DNA of 64,000 nucleotides. Source: Cordia subcordata. Lineage: Eukaryota > Streptophyta > Magnoliopsida > Boraginales > Cordiaceae. Positions 24,187-36,010 of this stretch are shown here, one piece after another. The notes below the pieces were generated by a model that was given only the letters and a program-made list of their open reading frames with translations, searched no databases and was not told where the DNA came from. How positions within the stretch are numbered: position 1 is the stretch's first letter; each line of letters begins with the position of its first letter. The stretch is taken from positions 33,685,501-33,749,500 of the forward strand of contig JAPTOF010000001.1 of NCBI GenBank assembly GCA_028554755.1, written 5' to 3'. The translations under genes were made by a program, and so were the position numbers.

Positions 24187-26308
24187 GTCCCTACTTGACT
24201 ATGTGAGCATTTATATTATTTCATAAAATATGTATTTCTCTTTAGTAAAAAATTAAATTAATTTGCATCAAAGGAGTACTTCAAAAATAGCCACGACTAT
24301 TATAACGGCATAAGTTTCAATTTTAGGATTTAATGAGCTCAAATATGCATAGTTTGAATTGGGAGAAATGCGTTTGATATTAGAAAGAGGTGCATGGTTT
24401 CATTGATTTCTTTCTTCTGCCTTTTTTCTTTTTTTTTCTTTTGCTAAAAGGAAAATTTAGTTGACAAAACACAACCACTGAAACAATCAACTGCATAAAT
24501 TATTTAGAAATTAGAATTCCATGTTTGATATTTACTACTATTAATTGAAAAATTAATATTATCAATAATTATCACTTGTGTATTTAGAATTAGAAGATAT
24601 TTTTGGTCATGATTATAATTTTTTTGTCCATTTTATATATTTAGAGATAAAATATAATCATCTCTATTCTATCCTTAAATTCAGTTTATAATTAAAGATG
24701 GTCCAGCAACACATCATGTTAAAATTTAGCATTTTTCATCCAAAGGAAGTAATATCTTTTCCAAAATTAAGAAAACAAGTAATCCATTTAGATGGGTGTA
24801 TAAGTTATATGGTTGATTGCTAAATTTTATCCTAATCAAACAATAGTATGATAATTCGAAAGAAAACATAAAAACAAAAATGAATGAAAGTAAGTGAAAG
24901 AAAATGAAACTTTAGATGATTATCATGACCTCGGAGTAATTAGCAATTCATTTAAAATTTAACCATTTACAATTTATAAGCAATGAAGACTTATTTTTAT
25001 AAAATTGAAAAATAGATAATTGATTTAGCTATAGAAATTATATATCTTGTTAGTTATCAAATTTTTTTCCTTAACCAGATAATATTATTATAATTAAAAA
25101 TAAAAATTGATCAATGTAATCAAAAGAAAATATGAAGCTTTTAATTATTATCATGGATGGTTTAGTTCTATTAGTTAATCTTGTTAAAATTCTTATTTTT
25201 ATGATCATTAAATAAGTAAGGCTTACTTTTGTAAGACATAAAAAAGATCATGGGTTTAGTTATAAGTAATGTATGTGATTAGTTATTAAAAAATGTTTTA
25301 AACCGGATATTATTATTATGATTTTAAAGAAAATATGAAAGAGAATTGACAAGGATAAGTAAGAGAAAATGTAAAGCGGAAAATTGTTGTCATAGTTTTG
25401 GCCCAATTAACAAATTATGTTAAATTTAGTATTTATGATCTGTAATCATTCCAAAAGCTAACTCCTCTCAAAATATTATTCGAACTTACAGTTCTTCTCA
25501 TTTTTCATCTCTACATAGGTAATTTTCTTAATTTGGAAAATACTTACTTAATGAAAAATAATTTCCTTGATGAAGTAATTAAATTACTTTAAAAAATTTA
25601 ATTTGATAATATATAATATGACATGGCTTAAACACCAAAACAAAACCACTCATGTTACTTGCTACATTGTGAAACACTGCAATAGCACATGGTATAGTTT
25701 ATGCTAAGTAGTGTGAATAGGTGTTGTAAAGTACTAGCATATGGCTCGTACATAGCATGTGACCTGTACAGTGCACGGCTTCATATGTGTTGTGAATTTT
25801 GTACTTTTAATTTAAATATATAATTAAATAAAGTTTTGATTGAATAAATCATAAAGTTTTCAAGAAATTAATTTATAATTACAAATAGATTTTAGACTGA
25901 TATAGATTTTTTTGCGAAGTTATCAAATACTTGTATAGATTTAGAATGGTATAGATTTGCTTATATAAAATTTTGAATTGTATATTAATTTTTTGAATGC
26001 GTGTAAAGTACATACCCAAGATATGATTTTTATTTACTTTTAAAGTGTCACTTAGTTGCATATAATGATAGGCGATCAATGATAAAAGCAAATCTTGTTG
26101 TACACATGGTAGACTCAAGTGTACATTTGGTAGATTCAAATGCAACAGAATTTTGACATGAAGAAACTCTGAGATTTGGAATAACAATTTTAGTATATAT
26201 TATTATAGATTAGAAAAAAATAGAACATAAAAAGAATGATCCCAAGGTGAATGTAGTGAAGTGAAAGACAGGGGAGATTATTCCATTATAACCAAACTAA
26301 ATCACATG
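24187..26308. other. Long AT-rich stretch without genes
   Basis: About 2.1 kb with no recognisable gene. Phrases such as 'ttagttatcaaattt' and 'gaaagaaaatatgaa' recur every few hundred bases (about 24780, 25040, 25270, continuing at 26720-26900), suggesting an old, diverged tandem or dispersed repeat. Confidence 0.4.
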
Positions 26309-26315
26309 TTAAATA

Positions 26316-26702
26316 GGATAAATAACACAAATGGTCCCTTATCTTTACCCCCAATAACATTCTTGTCCCTTATCTTTTATTTGTGACATTTTAGTCCTTT
26401 ATATATAAGATTTCTGATGCCGTTAGTCCTTTTCCAATCTCCCATTAAAATTTGTTGTTAAAAATCACGTGAATGACGAAATTAGCCTTGGCAGAACTCC
26501 TAAAGTGCGCACGTAGGAGTTTTGCCAAGGCAAATTTCGTCATTCACGTGATTTTTAATGACAAATTTTAAGAGGAGATTGAAAAAAGATCAATGGTGTC
26601 ACAAATCTTATATATAAAGGACTAAAATGTCACAAATAAAAGAGAAGGGACAAGAATGTTATTGGGGGTAAAGATAAGGGACCATTTTTGTTATTTACTC
26701 TA
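26316..26702. mobile_element. 387-bp foldback element
   Basis: The whole block is an inverted repeat: arms of about 186 bp (26316-26501 and 26515-26702), over 90 % identical by eye, around a centre of about 12 bases (aaagtgcgcacg). The left arm starts GGATAAATAACACAAATGGT; the right ends with the complement of AGAGTAAATAACAAAAATGG. TTAAATA occurs at 26309-26315 and again at 26703-26709, a candidate target duplication. It encodes no protein. Confidence 0.88.
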
Positions 26703-26709
26703 TTAAATA

Positions 26710-27045
26710 AGTGAACAAATAAATTTATAATTTTTAGTAATTGAAATCAAACTAAATTTGATTGATAACCAAAATAATTGAGTTAGTTATACAAATCATA
26801 TATTTGGCTAATAATTATTTTTTACTTTTAATCAAATATTCAATAGAAAATAGTAGTTTAAAAATTGACCGATGTAAGTGAAAGAAAATATTTAGTTCAA
26901 GTAGTTGAAACTATCTTTCCCACATATGAGGTCCTTGGTCCAAATCCCAAGAGGATGGGGGATATAAAAGGAAGTAAAAGAAAATATGCTTTTGTTTATC
27001 ATCATGGTTTTGATTTAATCTATAAACATGTCAAACTTTTAGTGT

Positions 27046-27131
<86 letters not shown>

Positions 27132-28065
27132 TGTATGTATATATGTATAAGCAAGGAAAATTTATTTTTAGCAAAATTTATAAAATGATCATCAATTTTA
27201 CATGATTCAGTTAAAAAATTATGTACTTGTTAAAATATAATTTCAATTAAATAATATTGTTATTTATTTTTTTTATCATAATATTGTTATGATTCAAAAA
27301 AAAATTAATTAGATTAGTGAATTGGAGCAATTCTTACGTGGATGATCCTTCTATAATTTTTTTTTTTATAGATTGCTCATCAAGGTTTCAAAATTATTTA
27401 AAAAGAAAGAAAAAGAAAAAAGAAATGGCCTGAGACCACAATCTCGCAACGGAACATATATGTCAAGTTGGGGTTTATAGAGTTGCTTTATAGTATTTGG
27501 AGTAAATGGTGTTGCTTTCTATGCGAAAATTTATATCAAACTTTGAAGTTAAATTTGAGTCATCCAAGAGGTAAATGAGGAGAGAAATAAAGATGTATTG
27601 AAGAGAGAGAATATGAGTGTATAATTATTTTTAATTTAACTCAGGGTACAAGAGTCTTTTTATTTACTTCAAAAGCATTTGATTATTTTTGGCCAAATAT
27701 TTTTGGGCTGTTTAGCATGGCCGAGAACAATGACAATAAAGATGGCTGCGGGCACCCGCGAGTGAGGCTAGATTCTAATTGTCAAATCAAGACTTCTTCC
27801 AAAATCTGAAGAATGGAAAAGTTGCATATTCTTGATTTATTGAGCAAGCACGTCCACTTTCTCTTTCATTGTTGCTGTGTAGATGAAATTAATGAGTAAA
27901 AAGTTTATAAGCTACGCTATTGCAAGCAATTTTTCATTGATTCATATGTTCACTTAATTTGTCAGCAAAGTAGACCCAGAACCAGCATTGTAGGCAACCA
28001 GAGCCAGTATCCTATTGAACTTTTTGGGTTCTGGAAAATATTAGAACCACCACTAATTTCGTAAT
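26710..28065. other. AT-rich DNA with compound microsatellite
   Basis: 27049-27148 is (AT)n followed by (GT)n and (ATGT)n. The open frame at 26865-27188 runs through it and is not considered a gene. The rest has no assigned feature. Confidence 0.5.
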
Positions 28066-28068
28066 TTA

Positions 28069-28295
28069 GGACTTGTTTGAATTGACTTTTTTTTAAAAAA
28101 AAATATTTTTTTTCTTAAAAAAGTTACACTAAATTTGTAATAACTATTTAATTTAATTTTTCAAAAAACTGAAATTCTCAAAAAAGCTCAAATACAGCTT
28201 TTTTTAAAAGCCAGAATTTTTAGCTTCTAAAAAAAAATTATTTTTCAAAAACTGTAAAAAAAAACGCTTTTAAAAAAGTCAATCCAAACGAGCCC
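28069..28295. mobile_element. Harbinger/Tourist-like MITE (M1), with TTA duplication
   Basis: Ends GGACTTGTTTGAATTGAC and GTCAATCCAAACGAGCCC are inverted. TTA at 28066-28068 is repeated at 28296-28298, the target duplication typical of PIF/Harbinger elements. This copy gives the best boundaries for the family. Confidence 0.82.
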
Positions 28296-28653
28296 TTAGT
28301 GGTGTGTTACTTGACTTTTGTTGAAAAGGTCTCAAAGTTATTGTATACATTATCAGGTGATAATAGTCTTTCTTGAATAAAAAGATAATTTTTGGATAGC
28401 CTCTCTTAAATAAGAAAAGAAAAAAAACAAAAAAAGACAAACTTAGAATCAAAATCTTAACCATAAAAAGTCCCAATCTCGTATGATACCAAAATTTTGA
28501 AATCTCAATCTCGTATTGTAACAAATCTTTGCTGTGGGTCAGTACGAATATTGGAGTCCTTCTATACATATGAATGATCTACTAAATAATTAAATTATCC
28601 TAATTAATCCATACATAAAAATTAAAATACGACCAAATACCTAATAAATATAT

Positions 28654-29200
28654 GAAAATGAAAACGAAAGAATCACGTAAAGTCATAAAGACTAACAAGG
28701 ACAATAAAACATAGAGTGTTCAAATTATAAAATATGTAAAGCTAATAGGATTCGTATCTATTATGGTTCTTGGCAAAATATTGTCTACAATTTCAGGTTT
28801 GAGTAATCTGAAAAAAAAAAAAAAGAAATATACATGATTCATAGAAGAAAGAGCAATAATTATACATCTTAGTGTACACACACATGTATAAATATATGAA
28901 TAAAATTTTTATACTTAAAATTTCGTCATTCAGTGCGGATATCAATTCGGTTTTAGTCTAAAATTGAAAATGTATCGGAACAAATTTTTTGATTCAATTC
29001 GACTACCTAAAAAGATTAAGTTACTTGCTTGGGCTATCAAATTAACCCACTCTGTGTCTTTTTTTTTTTTTTAATATTTGTAATCATACTACCTTTCCAA
29101 ATAGTAATAATCTAGGTTAGAATCCGGCGGCAAAGTTAAGTTGAAGGTTGGACACTCTTCTCTGTGTCTGTTGAAATGCCTGTGTTGAGAATAGAGATTC
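28654..29200. repeat. Dispersed repeat R3, uninterrupted copy
   Basis: 28654-28830 matches 1-118 plus 2574-2640. 28812-28880 matches 4595-4667, and 28885-29200 matches 5447-5760 and 5985-6300. It is the intact reference that shows the two insertions at the start of the window. Confidence 0.65.
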
Positions 29201-29404
29201 ATCTCTCATGTGTCAAAGGAAAGAAATCAATGAATTCATAATGCAATCGCTTCTACTGAGGAACAGATATGTAACAACATAATTCTTTATGTGAAAAGTA
29301 ATTTGTATATGATTAGAAACCCCAGGAGAATTCTTCTTAATATGGCTATTTTTTGTCCTTGGAATGTAAATGAGGCTCTGTTCTGATATTTGATTCAATT
29401 CGGG

Positions 29405-29695
29405 AAATAAGGGCTTGTTTTGTATAATAGAATAGTTTGGAAAGGAATGATCGTTCAAGGCTGAATACTTATAGGATACTAATTCCTTTTCTTGTATTTG
29501 GTTAAAACCATTAAAAAGCTAGAATGAAATACTCATTTTATTTCGTATATTTAGTACAATTATTTTAACAAGTTAAAATAAAACAAAAATAAATTCTATT
29601 CACAAAAAAAAAAAAAAAAAAAAAAATCAGAAGCTAGAATGATCATTCTATTCTAAATCATTTCGGTATATTAAAAATAACCTTTGATTCATACT
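29405..29695. mobile_element. Possible MITE
   Basis: A left part with 'gtataatagaatagtttgg' and a right part with 'gaatgatcattctattcta' are weakly inverted around an A-run (29606-29628). No target duplication was confirmed. The surrounding 29201-29998 holds no recognisable gene. Confidence 0.25.
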
Positions 29696-29998
29696 CAGCC
29701 TTTAGTAGGGAGTAATCAAGTTAGTGATTCATCATCAATTGGGACTTTCAGATCCAACATCCACATACACAACTATCCAGTTATTATTAGCATGGCATGC
29801 CTCCTCACATTTCTTCACGTAAAGCCAAAGGAAGTAAGTTAAGTCTATATCTCCTATGATGATATTCTGTGCTTTTAATATATTTAGAGTATTGATGTTC
29901 ATGTCTTCATATGAATATATATTGGAAAATAGCATGTAAATTTCGAAAATTCAGAATGTAGATAAAGAAACTAAACTAAATGTATTAAAAAAAAAAAT

Positions 29999-30677
29999 AA
30001 TAGAAAATAGTCGAGGCTTGTAAACGATATCTTTGAGGGATTTACGCCCCATCAATTGGTGCTAAAGGAGTGTTTGACATATCCCTCTTAGGATACAATA
30101 GATATATACCTCTTGAAGTTGGTGGCACTCCTATGGCAAGGACTTGCGAACTAGTAAGTAAAGAACTCTCTCTATAGAAATGCATTATATGAAAATGAAA
30201 ATGCTCATATTAATGGATTTTTCTCTCCTATAGTTTTACTAGAATGGATGGATATATATAGTGATGGAGTGATTAGCTGCATTCAATTCAAGGATTAATG
30301 CTAAGAAATGTAACGGTTGAAACCGTTTCCCATAATATGCCATAAATCCTAGGCATTAATGCCAACATTAGTGGAGAATTTGTAACTACCGTTGCCATAA
30401 CTCCTGGGTTTTAATCCAAATTTAAATGGCTTTCGGTTATAAATCATTTTGGGTTTTTGTCCGTGTATACTCCTATAAGGTGAATAAAATCCTACAACCA
30501 AATTAGTTAAAAATCTAACTTTGATTGATAATTTCTCATTCACCACAAGTCTATTTTTGACATGTAAATACCATGCTTATTACTTAAAACAAAACTGACC
30601 CGTTAAATAAGTAGGACCTGATCCAAATTCGAGTCAAAATGGCTTTGCCTTCTATGTCAAAAATCATAATTCTCACA
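29999..30677. mobile_element. Probable solo LTR related to 8172-8988
   Basis: Shares with 8172-8988 the order: start near 'gaaaatag', 'tgagggat', 'ccataatatgccataa', 'ttgataatttctcattcacc', 'atggctttg', end 'ctatgtcaaaaat...cataattctcaca'. No internal genes flank it. The assignment rests on the shared length, order and CA end. Confidence 0.4.
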
Positions 30678-30796
30678 ATATATCTGAATCTTATGTGAGG
30701 AGTAATTGATATTCTTTAGACTATATTTGTATGTGTTCATGTCCTGTTCAGTATTGGATCAATATATTTCTTATTCAAGGCATCTACCATTGTTAT

Positions 30797-31003
30797 CCTG
30801 GGCAACAAGAATTACGTAGTATATGAGAAAGGTAAAGACTTTCATCTTATTTGTTAGTCCGGAATGAAGGGTATTAATGTTGTTGTGGGGTTGGACATAA
30901 AATATAGGGTGAAGGATGTGATTGATTAGGAGAGGTTGGTCCACTTACCTAGTTGGTCATATTTGAGGGATTCCATTGCACTTTTACTACTCTGTTGATA
31001 TGT
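30797..31003 (+). pseudogene. Unrecognised coding-like fragment
   Basis: One frame reads LGNKNYVVYEKGKDFHLIC, a stop, SGMKGINVVVGLDIKYRVKD, VID, a stop, ERLVHLPSWSYLRDSIALLL. Amino-acid composition is protein-like and only two stops interrupt about 65 codons. I do not recognise the family; it could be a LINE or host gene remnant. The SINE and LINE that follow make a retroelement origin plausible. Confidence 0.3.
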
Positions 31004-31203
31004 ACCAAGCACAACAATAGCCAACAATTTGGGTATTCAATTTTTTTATCTATTCTTTAGTATATTCTTGCCTTTAGCAGTGATCCTCCTCGGGTGTCTA
31101 TCCAGCTGTTGGGTTTTATCTTTCCTTCTTCTGATTGGGTTGGTGGGTTCCTACATTCCCTTGGTGATTCTATGTTTAGTGGATTCTAGTTCCTGGATTC
31201 TTT

Positions 31204-31462
31204 TTTTTTTTAAAAGGGTTAACCAAAGGAGAACTCCTTTCCCACCTGGCCAGAGGCCCCTTAACCAGGCGGGAGGTAAATCGAGGGATGTGCGTGAGTG
31301 GCAGCCCGACCAGGGAGAGGACCAACGGGCGTGGAAATCCAGCAACAGCCCCCGCAATATTTCAGTGGAGTACTGCCGCCACACGGACTCGATCCCGCGT
31401 TGTCAGGGTGTCTCCACCCAAATCACCTGGCCACTTACCAACTCACCTATGCCCCTGGGGGC
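31204..31462 (-). mobile_element. tRNA-derived SINE
   Basis: On the minus strand the 5' end resembles a tRNA gene promoter: an A-box-like TGAGTTGGTAAGTGG (within 31431-31450) and a B-box-like GGGATCGAGTCCG (31384-31398) about 35 bp apart. A GC-rich body of about 170 bp follows, then an A-rich 3' tail at 31204-31212. TTCCTGGATTCTTT is repeated exactly on both sides (31190-31203 and 31463-31476), a 14-bp target duplication as made by LINE-type retroposition. The open frame at 31029-31574 spans this insertion and is therefore not a gene. Confidence 0.8.
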
Positions 31463-31544
31463 TTCCTGGATTCTTTCTCTTTATATGTTGTCGTACTTTA
31501 TACTCTGCACCTGCAGGTACACCTTGCAAGATGTACTTACGTAT

Positions 31545-31670
31545 TTGTTTAGTACTTTAAAATTATTTGTTTAGTACCCCACAACTGTTTATTTAGTACT
31601 CCACAACTATTTATTCAGCGATATACTCTACAATTATTTATTCAGTGATATACTCTACGTTGTGTACCTT
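31545..31670. repeat. Short tandem repeat
   Basis: Four to five imperfect units around 'acaactatttattcagtga' and 'tatactctac' follow one another. Confidence 0.55.
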
Positions 31671-31959
31671 CTAGTACATTATATAAGGTCGTAGTCTTTT
31701 GCATTGACTTTTATCGGAGAGATTCAATGGGCCTGGACACGTGAGGTCATTGGACCCTAGGCTTATTTTATGGTCCATCTGGATGGAGAGGAACACGGCA
31801 AAACAAAAGGGGAGTAGATTTTCGACGCAGAACATTATCGGTGTCTATCGTATGATCAGTAATCTTCATCAGGCACGAGTTTTGGGCCCTCAACGATGGA
31901 AGGGGGGATAAGAGTGTTGCTCAGTTTTTTCACTGTTGCTTGGATCGAAGTCTAAGACT

Positions 31960-32610
31960 TTTTTTTAGTTGGTGCGCTGGGTTTCTCCGAGGTTGGGCTG
32001 TCAAAAACTCAATATGGATGGGAGTGTAAAGGAGTGCGGACGGGCAGGTGGTGTGGGGTATTTCGTGATGATGCGAATGGGAGATGTGTGTTGGCATTCG
32101 CTGAGCCTTACAGCAATTCTGATGTCATTTCAGCTGAGTTGAATGTGCTGATTACAGGGCTAAATATTTGTAAAGAAAAGGAATGGGTTAGGGTCTGGGT
32201 GGAAATGGATTCAAAGCTTGTTGCTAACTTTGTTAACAAATTAGTTTCAGGGCCTTGGCACATTTGTTATAAACTCCAGGCGAGCCGGTTGCTCGAGGAA
32301 ATAGGGGGTATTGTCTCTCACGTATTGGGCAAGGGCAATGCTGTGGCAGATATTTTTAGCTAATTTGGGAGTGGGTCTTGCACGAACTCATCGATTTCCT
32401 AATATGGAGATCCCCAGGCATGTATGGGGGTCAATCCGTAGTGATCAATTAGGATTTTCTTACATTCGTAGGTAGGCGAAGATGATTCTCCTCTTGTTTT
32501 TTCAGCCATTTTTTTTGTGAAAGCTGGCGTGTCAGCTTTGAGTGATTTTGGATGTAAGGTTTTGGTTTCGTAATAAAATTCCAGCCATTACCTGTTTCAC
32601 TTAAAAAAAA
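31960..32610 (+). pseudogene. L1-like LINE 3' end with RNase H domain
   Basis: The start of a plant LINE RNase H domain reads LGCQKLNMDGSVKECGRAGG; then a one-base frameshift near 32045 and GVFRDDANGRCVLAFAEPYS, AELNVLITGLNICKEKEWVR, VWVEMDSKLVANFVN, GGIVSHVLGKGNAVADIFS. The acidic positions NMDGS, AEL, EMDS and the terminal HVLGKGNAVAD are the family's catalytic and signature sites. A 3'UTR with 'aataaaattccagccatta' and an A-rich tail (32602-32622) follows. Reverse transcriptase and endonuclease are missing (5' truncation, common for LINEs). Confidence 0.82.
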
Positions 32611-32653
32611 TAAAAATAAAAGACAATTGTCATGATATATAGTAATTTTTTTT

Positions 32654-32833
32654 GAGTAAATGGCATATTACCCCCTATAGTATGGTATAAGTGCACAATA
32701 GCCTCCTGAAGTCTCAAAACTATTTGATTACCCTCTCGAACTTTTTAAACATGTGCTCACTACTCCCGCCGTTTGTTTTTGGTTAGTTTTGACAGAAATT
32801 GAATTCTACGCACGTGTGCAGCGTTTTTCATTG

Positions 32834-32899
<66 letters not shown>

Positions 32900-33255
32900 A
32901 ATATTTTGGACCATTTAAATTCTTACACTTTTTATAAAAACGCTTAACTCATTCACTCCCTGTAAACTTAAGAGGGGCTAATCAGCTAATTTTGAGACTT
33001 CAGTGAGTATTGCGCACTTATGTCAGACTACAGGGGGTAATATACCATTTACTTTATATATTATGCAATGAAAAAAGCAACACACGCGCAACACATGCGT
33101 GTAGACTTCAACTACTGTCAAAACTAACTAAAAACAGACGGTGGGGGGTAATTTGCACACGTTTAAAAAGTTCGAGAGGGTAATCAAATAATTTTGAGAT
33201 TTCAGAGGATATTGCACATTTATGCCAGACTACAAGGGGTAATATGCCATTTACT
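32654..33255. mobile_element. Composite foldback element with (AT)n core
   Basis: The left end GAGTAAATGGCATATTACCC and the right end (complement AAGTAAATGGCATATTACCC) are inverted. Matching continues for about 150 bp, including 'tgattaccctctcgaactt' on both arms. A third, diverged terminus occurs internally near 33000-33055 ('gggggtaatataccattta'), so this is probably two elements of one family, one nested or partly duplicated. 32836-32894 is a pure (AT)n run of about 29 units. Confidence 0.7.
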
Positions 33256-33265
33256 TTTTTTTTTT

Positions 33266-33880
33266 TTTTTTTTGGTCAAAGATATCTAATAATAACTAGG
33301 ACCCTTCTCTATCAGTTGCACCTTAGTCTCAGATCATAGCCACGTTGCTTTCGAAAGATTAATTCAATCCATAGAGGATAATATCATTTGAGAAATCTCT
33401 AGTCATCACAATTGTCTGGTCTTCTCAGTGTAAACCTTCACCTTCCGCATTAAATTCAGCTGGAAGCTAACACTCGGGCGCAGAATTAAAGAAGTCAATT
33501 ATGGCCTGTGATCTGCTACCACTAGCCAATTAAGGAAGGAAATCAAAGCTTCAGCTATACAGCAATACTGATCTATCAGCCTATATATGGACGAGCAAGT
33601 TGTTTGACCTTTCAGCTTCTTGATCAAATATAATGGACGCCCCATGAGACACGCTAGCTGCAAGTATCGGCATTTCTTATCCTATAAATTAATTGGAGGA
33701 AACAACCAATTCAGAAGATTTGGCCCCACTAGAGAACAACAAGCAGTGTGCAGACGAATTCAAGAATTTTAACTCATAATTGCTTGTCATTTTCGAAAGG
33801 TTACTCATCTAAAACATTAGTACATTATGATATTATGAAGGGATTTCTAAAGGAACCAAGAAGCTAGAATCAAACTTCTT
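33266..33880. repeat. Duplicated block D, copy II
   Basis: The fullest copy of block D (see 7667-8080 and 48610-49180). It marks the left edge of unit II. The part 33411-33607, missing from copy I, is present here and in copy III ('aattcagctggaagctaac', 'caagttgtttgacctttca'). Confidence 0.75.
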
Positions 33881-33939
33881 GTATGTCTTGCATCTTGGCA
33901 ATACCGTCGTTATGTGAATTTGAATTGACGTGTTAAGAA

Positions 33940-34101
33940 TTCTAAGGTTTTAACCTAAAATTAATTGATACTAGGTGGAGTAACTCAAGATTTTATAAGA
34001 TGGATGCTCACATGCCAATAGATACTCACACGTGGGTAGATATAACTAAGATAAGATATAAGACCTACACATGTATGAATACTTAACGTGGTTGAATATA
34101 C

Positions 34102-34135
<34 letters not shown>

Positions 34136-34660
34136 GAACATATGACTTGTACATGGATAGATACTCACAAGTGGTTAAATATAACTGGACCAAGGATCAG
34201 ATATAAGACTTGTACCTGGATGGATACTCGAACGTGATTAAATATAATATAAGACTTGAATGTGGTCACATATGGATCAATATTCACTTGTGATCAAATA
34301 TAACTAGACCAAGAAATAGATATAATACATGCACGTAGATGGATACTTACACATGGTTGAATATAACTGGACTAAGGGTTAGACATAAGACTCGCATGTG
34401 AACAGATACTCATAGTTGGTTAGCAATGGTTAAATATAAGACTTGCAATGGATGGATACTCACATATGGTTAATTCTAATATAAGACAACTCACACATGA
34501 ATGGATGCTTGTACATAGTTAAATATAACTAGACCAATGGCGCAACTGTTATGCTATCTCTAAAATTCTGAGGTTTTGACCTAAGACTAGTTGGCACTAT
34601 GAGGAATAACATTGGATCTTATAAGATAGCCTCCTTGGATTTATTGATTTTTCTATATTG
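33940..34660. repeat. Degenerate tandem repeat array, unit II
   Basis: Counterpart of 8989-9640: repeated 'ataagacttg' and 'atggatactcacacatggt' phrases, with an inserted (AT)n run at 34098-34127. It is preceded by 'taaggttttaacctaaaat', the site interrupted by the solo LTR in unit I. Confidence 0.65.
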
Positions 34661-34667
34661 GAGATTG

Positions 34668-35530
34668 TGAAGAGGTTCTAGTTGCGACAAAGAAGCTTTA
34701 GACCTTTTAAACCCCAAATTGCTCTCAGTCAAAGCTGGTCAAACCCCTGTTTGACTTTTTGACCACAAATTCACCAAAATTGATTTGCTTATATCTCACA
34801 ATCCGACAGTCGGATAGTCGCAAAATTTTTATCAGCTTACTACTCACCACGACAAATACACAAAAACAAATGAATTGTAGATCTAACTCTGGGAAGGCCC
34901 CCAAAAGTGACTAGCATATCTGCAAATTTTTTTAACTCCTCTCTGCCACCTTTTTGTTTTTTGTGCAAGCCAACGTACTTAAACACAACTCTTTATGTGT
35001 CCCCCTTGCGTCGTCATCGTGCCCGGTTCACCAACCATGCTTTGATATCACTTGTTAGGAAAATCAAGGACACATGGACACACATCAAAACACTGCAGAA
35101 CATACATACAAGAACACGCGATATTTCTAATGTGGTTCGGCCTTTTGCCTACGTCCACAATCTCCTCAGGGATAAGCTTCACTATTTAACAATAATGGAT
35201 TACAACTCAGGTGACTTTTTACACAGACAGAAAAAGTCTAAATCATCCCCACAGAGTTCTTACAATAGTTCTATCTCAACAGGATTAGAACGAATGTAAG
35301 ACACTCTCGATGCTTTCAAGCTCTCCCTCTCACCCATACTCCCCCATGGGGTGTGGCCCTAAGATAAACCAAATATAAGTTACAAGATCCTCTATTTATA
35401 GGAGAAAAATCCTTACTCTCGAAAATTTCTCCTCTACTATTTAGGTAGCTTTTATTTTGGTAATACAATTAATTGCCTTCCACAAGTTTTCTAATTTGTA
35501 TCGGCTTGGACTTTGAGTCATAACCCAACA
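34668..35530 (-). mobile_element. Truncated copia: LTR plus leader
   Basis: 35053-35530 has LTR form (TGTTAGGAAAATC...TAACCCAACA, 478 bp). Directly inside it on the minus strand lies TGATATCAAAGC (35039-35050), close to the initiator-Met-tRNA primer site TGGTATCAGAGC, so this is the 5' LTR of a minus-strand element whose interior survives only as leader to about 34668. The LTR shares 'tgtggttcggcc' and 'cctacgtccac' with the LTRs of the element at 36671-41768, so the two are related. The open frame at 34907-35299 runs across the boundary and is not a gene. Confidence 0.65.
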
Positions 35531-35539
35531 ATTATATTA

Positions 35540-36010
35540 ACATATCTTTCACACATAGGTATGATTTGTTTTTAGTTTTTTGTGCAAAATCCTAATATTT
35601 TTAAATGATTGACCATATGTACATGTAGGCTTTATTAATTATATTGACACGTCTCTCATGAATAGGTATGATTTGTTTTGAGTTTTGTACGTGCACAATT
35701 TTAATATTTTTAAATGGGTGATGATGAGGTTTGAAGTTGACATCTTTCAGTTTTTTTAACTCAATACTATAATAGAGTTACCATCTTATTCAAAAACTTA
35801 AACTTGAATTTGCCACAGAAAGAATTATTCAGGAAAAGAAATTATTGAATAGCAAAAAGCAAGCAAAACACTCTTGTTTAATTTGGACAAATTTATACAG
35901 GATCTTTCGTAGTTCATGTTTAAATGTGAAGGCATTGAAGAGAAGTGTAAATTTTACATATAAATTGATACATATACCCTCTTTAGCTTAATCCATTTTT
36001 TTTTTCTTTT
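35540..36010. repeat. Repeat block G, unit II
   Basis: Matches 10890-11260 and 12650-13160 ('ataggtatgatttgttttt', 'aatttggacaaatttata'). 36011-36670 continues the duplicated segment: 36430-36650 matches 11265-11480 and, inverted, about 46500-46700. Confidence 0.7.

Noticed and set aside
26865..27188. 107-codon frame ending in Tyr/Ile/Cys/Val repeats
   Set aside because: Second half is translated microsatellite; first half has no homology I recognise.
31029..31574. 181-codon plus-strand frame with a hydrophobic N-terminus, resembling a membrane protein
   Set aside because: It runs through both target duplications and the whole SINE, on the strand opposite to the SINE; the hydrophobicity comes from T-rich DNA.
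34907..35299. 130-codon plus-strand frame
   Set aside because: Crosses the boundary between copia leader, primer site and LTR.
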